Shown here in pieces: positions 40,232-42,948 of a stretch of 42,948 nt of DNA. Source of the DNA: Achromobacter pulmonis (GTDB taxonomy: Bacteria; Pseudomonadota; Gammaproteobacteria; Burkholderiales; Burkholderiaceae_B); assembly GCF_002885955.2 (NCBI RefSeq), contig NZ_POQS01000007.1:201710-244657 (forward strand). The letters run 5' to 3'. Both the position numbers and the translations under genes were made by a program. Within the stretch, counting starts at the first letter, position 1. Each line of letters starts with the position of its first letter. The notes under the pieces are model-generated. The model searched no databases, had not been told where the DNA came from, and saw nothing but the letters and a program-made list of their open reading frames with translations.

Positions 40232-41149
40232 ATGAGCCGCAAACTTCCTCCCTTGAAAGCACTGCAGGCGTTCGAGGCCGCCGCCCGCCTGCGCAGCTTT
40301 GCCCAGGCTGCGCAGGACCTGCACGTCACCCCTGCGGCCGTCAGCCAGCAGATCAAGAGCCTGGAGGAATGGCTGGGCTTCGCGGTGTTCCGCCGCTCGC
40401 GCGCGGGGCTGGAGCTGACCGAGCGCGGCGAGACCCTGGCGCCTTCGCTCAAGAGCGCATTCGACCTGATCCAGACCGCGACCGAGGACGTGACCGGCGC
40501 CGAGGCGGCCGCCACGCTGACCCTGAGCGTGCTGCCCAATTTCGCGATGCGCTGGCTGATTCCCCGGCTGCCCGATTTCACGCGGCGCCATCCCGGAATC
40601 CAGATCAGGCTGCTGTCCGTGACCCATGCGCTGACCGACCTCTACGACACCTGCGACCTGGCCATCCGCGCCTACGAGCACGATCTGCAGTTCTGCTTCG
40701 AGCCGCTGGTCAGCCCCGACATGGTGCCCATGCTGTCGCCGCAGCTGTACCGCCGCGGCGCGCTGCGCCAGCCCGATGAACTGCTGCGCTTTCCCCTGTT
40801 GCACATCACCACCTCGCCGGAGGACTGGCCGCGCTGGTTCCGCGAGACGCGGCAAGACGGCGAGCGCCAGCCCGATCCCGCGTTGCTCGCCAAGGGGCAC
40901 CAGTTCGATTCCTACGTGGTGGCGGTCGAGGCCGCGATCGCCGGCCTGGGCGTGGTGCTGGGCCGGCCCTCGTTCGCGGCCGCGATACTGCGGCGCAAGG
41001 AACTGCTGATCCCGTTCGAGCGCCGCATCGCCAGCAACAAGAGCTGGTACCTGGTGTATCCACGCGCCGAGCTGCCGCGCAAATGCCGGGCGTTCCGCGA
41101 CTGGCTGCTGGAGGCCTGCGTAGCCGGGGCAGGGCTGCCCGAAGGGTGA
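40232..41149 (+). CDS. LysR-family regulator (GcvA-like)
   Basis: A 305-residue regulator with an N-terminal winged helix (LPPLKALQAFEAAARLRSFAQAAQDLHVTPAAVSQQIKSLE across residues 5-45) and a GcvA-type effector domain (LTLSVLPNFAMRWLIPRLPDF). It is divergent from the NTF2-Bug-Suy-like operon across a nested palindrome and is the likely regulator of it, with the pathway substrate as probable inducer. ATG 40232 is preferred over TTG 40211, which would overlap the operator-proximal region. Confidence 0.88.
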   Translation: MSRKLPPLKALQAFEAAARLRSFAQAAQDLHVTPAAVSQQIKSLEEWLGFAVFRRSRAGLELTERGETLAPSLKSAFDLIQTATEDVTGAEAAATLTLSVLPNFAMRWLIPRLPDFTRRHPGIQIRLLSVTHALTDLYDTCDLAIRAYEHDLQFCFEPLVSPDMVPMLSPQLYRRGALRQPDELLRFPLLHITTSPEDWPRWFRETRQDGERQPDPALLAKGHQFDSYVVAVEAAIAGLGVVLGRPSFAAAILRRKELLIPFERRIASNKSWYLVYPRAELPRKCRAFRDWLLEACVAGAGLPEG

Positions 41150-41171
41150 TGGGCGCGGACCGGGGGCGGCG

Positions 41172-42095
41172 TCACCACACCGCGCCGTCCGAGCTCGGCG
41201 CCCGCAGGTGGCGGGCGAAGCGCTGCGCCAGGAATTCGACGAAGGCCAGGGTCTTGGCCGGCAGGTTCAGGCGTTCCGGATACAAGGCGTGGATGTCGGC
41301 CGGCGGCGTGCGCCAGTCGGGCAGCACCACGCGCAGGCGGCCGGCGCGCAGGTGCGCGGCCGTCTCCCACTCGGAGCGCATCACGATGCCGTGCCCGTCC
41401 AGCGCCCATTCCAGGGCGCTCTGGCCGTCGTTGGAGCTGACCGGGCCGCGCACCTTGACGGTCTCCGCGCGCAGGCCCGATTCCAGCCGCCAGGTGCCGT
41501 AGGCCACGTCGTTTTCGCGCACCACGATGCAGCGGTGGCGCTGCAGGTCGCCCGGGGCGCGCGGTTCGCCATAGGTCTCCAGATAGCGCGGCGAGGCGCA
41601 GAGCAGGCGCCGGTTCGAGGCGATCTTGCGCGCGGTCAGGCGCGCGTCCGGCAGGTCGCCGAAACGCACCGCCACGTCGAAGCCTTCCTCGATCAGGTTC
41701 AGCGGCCTGTCGGTCAGGCGCATCTGCACTTCCACCTCGGGGTACTGGCGCGCGAAGTCGGACACGGCCGGCACGATGTGGGCGCGTCCGAAGCCGAAGG
41801 TGGCGTTCAGCCGCAGCAGGCCCTGGGGCTGCGCGCGGGCGCTGGACACCGAGCGTTCCAGGGCTTCGAGGTCGGCCAGGATGCGTCCGCCCTCGGCCAG
41901 GTACAGCTCGCCTTCCTGGGTGACGCTGACGCGGCGCGTGGTGCGGTTCAGCAGCCGCACGCCCAGGCGCTGTTCCAGCTTGGCCAGCCGCGTGCTGACC
42001 GCCGGCGGCGTCAGGCCCAGTTCGCGCGCGGCCGCGGACAGGTTGCCGTGCTTGACCACCAGCGAGAAAAAAGCGAGGTCCGATAAGGCGTCCAT
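41172..42095 (-). CDS. LysR-family regulator (DmlR-like)
   Basis: The 307-residue protein has the winged helix MDALSDLAFFSLVVKHGNLSAAARELGLTPPAVSTRLAKLE (residues 1-41) and the effector domain LRLNATFGFGRAHIVPAVSDF, RFGDLPDARLTARKIASN, CIVVRENDVAYGTW. It is divergent from the Bug gene at 42222 with an AT-rich spacer, so it probably controls that gene. It converges on the other LysR gene with 22 bases between the stops and no visible terminator. Confidence 0.88.
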   Translation of the reverse strand: MDALSDLAFFSLVVKHGNLSAAARELGLTPPAVSTRLAKLEQRLGVRLLNRTTRRVSVTQEGELYLAEGGRILADLEALERSVSSARAQPQGLLRLNATFGFGRAHIVPAVSDFARQYPEVEVQMRLTDRPLNLIEEGFDVAVRFGDLPDARLTARKIASNRRLLCASPRYLETYGEPRAPGDLQRHRCIVVRENDVAYGTWRLESGLRAETVKVRGPVSSNDGQSALEWALDGHGIVMRSEWETAAHLRAGRLRVVLPDWRTPPADIHALYPERLNLPAKTLAFVEFLAQRFARHLRAPSSDGAVW

Positions 42096-42221
42096 GGGCT
42101 TATTTATAAATCATATTTAATAAAGCTTTATTCGGATTATTAATTATAAGAATCCAACAGGCCTATACACTGGACTCGCCCATACAGAGCCGCCTATCGC
42201 GGCCACACGAGGAGACCAGGA
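42096..42221. promoter_or_regulatory. AT-rich divergent control region with palindrome
   Basis: The 55 bases after the LysR start are strongly AT-rich, unlike the surroundings. AATAAAGCTTTATT (42119-42132) is a perfect 14-base palindrome. TTATAAATCATATTTAATAA precedes it and TTAATTATAA follows. A GGAGA ribosome site lies at 42211-42215, before the Bug gene. The palindrome is a candidate operator for the LysR protein. Confidence 0.55.
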
Positions 42222-42948
42222 ATGAAGATCAACACCGCGGCCGGCGCCTTGTGCGCGGCCCTTGCCGTCGCATCCTGTTGGACCCAGGCGGCGGCCGCCG
42301 CCGGCGCGTTTCCCGAACGCGCCGTCACGCTCATCGTGCCGTTCGCGCCGGGCGGCAGCGTGGACATCGCCGCCCGCCTGATCTCCGACGCCTGGGGCCG
42401 CGCGCTGGGGCAGAGCGTGGTGGTGGAAAACCGCGCCGGCGCTTCCGGCAATATCGGCATGGCCGCCGTGGCGCGGGCCCAGCCCGACGGCTACACGCTG
42501 GCGATCAACACCATGTCGCTGGCCATCAACCCGGCGCTGTTCCAGAGCATGCCGTTCGACACGAAGAAAGACCTGCGCTCGGTGGGCACGGTGGGAACCT
42601 CCCAGCACGTGCTGACGGTGACCAACGGCCTGCCGGTGGCCACCGTCGGCGAGCTGCTGTCCTACGTGCGGGCGCGGCCGGCCAACGATCTGAGCTTCGG
42701 TTCCGCGGGCACCGGCAGCACCTTCCACATGGCCGCGGAACTGTTCAAGTCCGTCTCGCAGACGCAGATCCTGCACGTGCCGTACAAGGGCGGCGGTCCG
42801 GCCATGCTCGACACCATCAGCGGCCAGGTGCAGATGAGTTTCCCGGTGCTGTCCGCGGCCAAGCCGCAAGTCGACGGCAAGAAGCTGCGCGCGCTGGGCG
42901 TGACCGGCACGCGGCGCTCGCCGCTGTTGCCGGACGTGCCCACCATCG
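42222..42948 (+). CDS. Tripartite tricarboxylate transporter (Bug) binding protein, 3' end outside the window
   Basis: The first 242 codons are present. A signal peptide (INTAAGALCAALAVASCWTQAAAAAG) is followed by the Bug hallmarks VTLIVPFAPGGSVDIAARLI, VVVENRAGASGNIGMAAVA, FGSAGTGSTFHMAAELF and HVPYKGGGPAMLDTISGQV. A full-length family member has about 320 residues, so about a quarter is missing at the window edge. ATG 42222 has a GGAGA site at suitable distance. It is divergent from the DmlR-like regulator, a common Bordetella arrangement. Confidence 0.9.
   Translation, partial: MKINTAAGALCAALAVASCWTQAAAAAGAFPERAVTLIVPFAPGGSVDIAARLISDAWGRALGQSVVVENRAGASGNIGMAAVARAQPDGYTLAINTMSLAINPALFQSMPFDTKKDLRSVGTVGTSQHVLTVTNGLPVATVGELLSYVRARPANDLSFGSAGTGSTFHMAAELFKSVSQTQILHVPYKGGGPAMLDTISGQVQMSFPVLSAAKPQVDGKKLRALGVTGTRRSPLLPDVPTI

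Overview
The window is GC-rich, densely packed DNA from a betaproteobacterium of the family Alcaligenaceae. It is most probably a Bordetella, of the pertussis/bronchiseptica type. The pointers are the birA-coaX pair (coaX is the gene known there as baf), a waaC-waaA lipopolysaccharide pair, tandem lpxL genes, and three tripartite-tricarboxylate ('Bug') binding proteins. The assignment rests on recognising gene families and gene order, not on a database search.

Layout. 1-0.84 kb: the 3' end of an IS5-family insertion sequence that has cut a wecB-like epimerase gene to its first third. 1.0-5.1 kb: waaC and waaA, then (minus strand) birA, coaX and a 54-codon membrane peptide resembling the start of a SPOR-domain protein. 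5.2-8.7 kb: a four-gene Mla/MCE-type lipid transporter operon. 8.8-15.6 kb: an alpha/beta hydrolase, a D,D-carboxypeptidase, a D-amino-acid aminotransferase, and the lipoate group (ybeD-like, lipB, a Sel1-repeat protein, lipA), with a LacI-like protein lacking its DNA-binding domain between lipB and lipA. 15.6-19.0 kb: rmlBDAC for dTDP-L-rhamnose. 19.0-22.6 kb: a PduO-type cobalamin adenosyltransferase, a CusF-like periplasmic protein, hslVU and dksA.

22.1-29.2 kb reads as a zinc-homeostasis island: a DksA with only one of the four zinc-finger cysteines, a COG0523 GTPase with a histidine-rich loop, zur, a clear Zur operator, a new 52-codon membrane peptide, znuCBA, and a ZevAB-like pair (DUF1007 plus NicO permease). 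A segment resembling a degenerate cobalamin riboswitch lies inside it. 29.2-33.6 kb (minus strand): lpxL-lpxL-dapF-DUF484-xerC.

33.7-35.1 kb: metK, preceded by a leader that carries the landmarks of a SAM-II riboswitch with an extra hairpin inserted between P1 and the 3' conserved strand. This is the most interesting single element in the window. 35.1-41.1 kb: a tightly overlapping minus-strand catabolic operon (NTF2-like protein, two Bug binding proteins, a split UxaA/SuyAB-type lyase, an LDH2/ComC-type dehydrogenase) divergent from a LysR regulator across a nested palindrome. 41.2-42.9 kb: a second LysR gene divergent from a third Bug protein that runs off the window.

No tRNA, rRNA or CRISPR array was recognised.
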